The position numbers and the translations under genes were made by a program. A stretch of DNA of 64,000 bases from Persicaria tinctoria (Eukaryota > Streptophyta > Magnoliopsida > Caryophyllales > Polygonaceae), in contig JBANSL010000009.1 of assembly GCA_037127255.1 (NCBI GenBank), positions 40,400,475 through 40,464,474 on the forward strand, in the 5' to 3' direction. The notes beneath the pieces were generated by a model. It made no database searches. It was not told where the DNA came from and worked only from the letters and a program-made list of their open reading frames with translations. The stretch's first letter is position 1. Each line of letters opens with the position of its first letter. This document shows positions 62,580 through 64,000 of this stretch, one piece after another.

Positions 62580-64000
62580 ATGGATGAACTCTTTCTCCAC
62601 CACTCGGAGAATCAGAGCTCGATTCTCTCCCCGCGACTCCTGGATGGGAAGAATTACAATCACTGGCGAAGGTCTGTGGAAGTATCGTTGCTGGCGAAGA
62701 ACAAAATCGGCTTTGTCACCCGAACATGCAAGCGACCGGCCGCCGATCAACTTCTTCTCCAGCAACACTAGGACAGATGCAATAACATGGTACTTTCCTG
62801 GCTCCTGCACTCTGTGAATAAGGATATTGCTGAATCGGTAGTCTATTGTCGAAATGCATCACCAATTCGGGAAAATCTGGAGAGTAGGTTTGGTGTGGCA
62901 AATCGAAATCGCTTGTACCAAATTTAGAAAGATGTTATCTCTGTCGAGCAAGAAAATCTCAGTATTGCAGATTATTTCACAAAATTCCAGAAATTCTGGG
63001 ACGAATACATGAATTTTGTTGAGTATGAATCATGCGAGTGTGGTTCAACCCTTTCTATGTCAAGGATGATCCAAGATCAGCAGGTGATCTTTTTCTTGAT
63101 GGGACTCAATGAGTCTTACAGCAGCGTTAGAGGTAACATACTCATGATGAAGCCACCTCTTAGCATCGACGACACCTACAGATACTTGGTGCAAGATGAG
63201 CAGCAAAGAGGTGGAAGCAAAGGTACTACTTCAGGAGGAGATGCCCCTGCCTTTGCATCTCAGTCAAAGGGGAATTTCAAGAAATCTTTGTTTTGTGACC
63301 ATTGCAAAATGACTGGACATGTCATAGAGAAATGTTGGAAGATCCATGGATATCCTCCCAACTCAGGAAATTCAGGAGGATCCTTTTGTGATCACTGCAA
63401 GATTGCATGCCACACAATGGAGAAATGCTGGAAGCTGCACGGTTATCCATCTAACTCACCAGGAGTGAGCAATGGGAATACACAGCCTCCAAATGGATCT
63501 CGTCCCTTTTGCACTCACTGCAAGTCTGTTGGTCATGTCATTGATAGGTGCTGGAAACTCCATGGATACCCCACTGATAGCTCACCTGCAGGAGCCTCCA
63601 AGAAGATAGCAGCAACTGCATCTTCTTCAACTTCCATTTCTCATGAACAATACCAATAGCTGCTATCACTTTTACAACATCATGAGGTCAAGGAACCATC
63701 AGCTATGTTGGCAGGTATGAAATCTTGCCTCTTTTCTTCATTGCTTAACTCTTCTTGGATACTGGACAGTGGTGCTAGTGACCACATGAGCCCCAACCTT
63801 ACCCTTTTTCATTCCTTTGAACCATCCTCAAAACCATCTTCAATCACCTTACCAAACAACATGAAAGCCAACATCACCAACATTGGAACTGTCAAAGTTA
63901 AAAATGATATTTCACTTCAAAATGTCCTCCATGTCCCTGACTTTCATTTCAATTTAATGTCCATTCATAAACTCACAAAAGACATACAGTCCAATGTGAT
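62580..64000 (+). pseudogene. Copia gag and protease start, three in-frame TAG codons
   Basis: One reading frame runs from ATG 62580 to the window edge and encodes a Copia Gag: an N-terminal LDGKNYNHWRRSVEVSL motif, a central RNA-binding-protein-like core (ENLSIADYFTKFQKFW), then three CX2CX4HX4C zinc knuckles (about 63294, 63385 and 63508). Each knuckle is followed by CWK.HGYP. The protease begins later with WILDSGASDHM near 63758. TAG codons interrupt it at 62769, 62925 and 63657, and no frameshift is seen. The open frame extends upstream of 62580 to the primer site without an ATG, so the original start may be lost. Without suppression it would not be translated beyond 63 codons. Confidence 0.9.

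Larger units (their letters stand above)
62192..64000 (+). mobile_element. Copia LTR retrotransposon, 5' part, runs off window
   Basis: An LTR with matching TGTTGA/TCAACA ends, a Met-tRNA-like primer site, gag with zinc knuckles and the start of the protease appear in standard Copia order. Integrase, reverse transcriptase and the 3' LTR would lie beyond 64000. Confidence 0.9.

Overview
The window is nuclear DNA of a flowering plant, probably a eudicot, from a repeat-rich region. This rests on plant-type LTR retrotransposons (priming sites for initiator-Met and Asp tRNAs), a Mutator-like element, a CACTA terminus, a Helitron end and GT-AG introns. The species cannot be named from the sequence. 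No complete, clearly functional host gene is visible. Almost everything is transposon, nested or adjacent, with a few small host exon fragments.

Layout. (1) 1-21451: a non-autonomous, LARD-like LTR retrotransposon with about 2.9-kb LTRs. Its 5' LTR starts about 157 bp before the window. The 3' two-fifths of the 5' LTR plus the primer-binding site and leader is amplified four times in tandem (period 3631-3633 bp), giving four Met-tRNA primer sites in one element. (2) 21452-32919: a host fragment with a 54-bp exon-like segment and a 137-bp solo LTR; a 4.67-kb MULE with terminal inverted repeats of over 500 bp and a nearly complete 869-codon MuDR-type transposase with one stop; a broken Copia element; a 3.2-kb solo LTR in the opposite orientation with a perfect TTGTC target duplication; and a second copy of the host fragment. 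(3) 32920-37019: unassigned, mostly AT-rich DNA ending in a CACTA (En/Spm-type) 3' terminus. (4) 37020-57759: a second tandem array, five LTRs alternating with four 3.7-kb internal regions (period about 4.95 kb). Each internal region has an Asp-tRNA primer site and a short Gag-like zinc-knuckle ORF. (5) 57760-59835: the 3' end and probable LTR of another Tat/Athila-like element, with a TCGAGATCGA-rich repeat block. (6) about 59840-61400: a Helitron 3' fragment with helicase C-terminus, an exon-like piece and a textbook hairpin plus CTAG end. (7) 61402-62191: the last two exons of an unrecognised host gene or gene fragment. (8) 62192-64000: the 5' part of a Copia element, with three zinc knuckles and three in-frame TAG codons in gag.

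The main point of interest is the two independent four-unit retroelement arrays. Array 2 has the n+1 LTR pattern expected from unequal recombination between LTRs. Array 1 does not: its units join at an 8-bp microhomology between the middle of the LTR and the middle of the internal region, so the primer-binding site is multiplied. Shared variants show that both arrays are mosaics. Assembly error in long near-identical arrays cannot be excluded from sequence alone.
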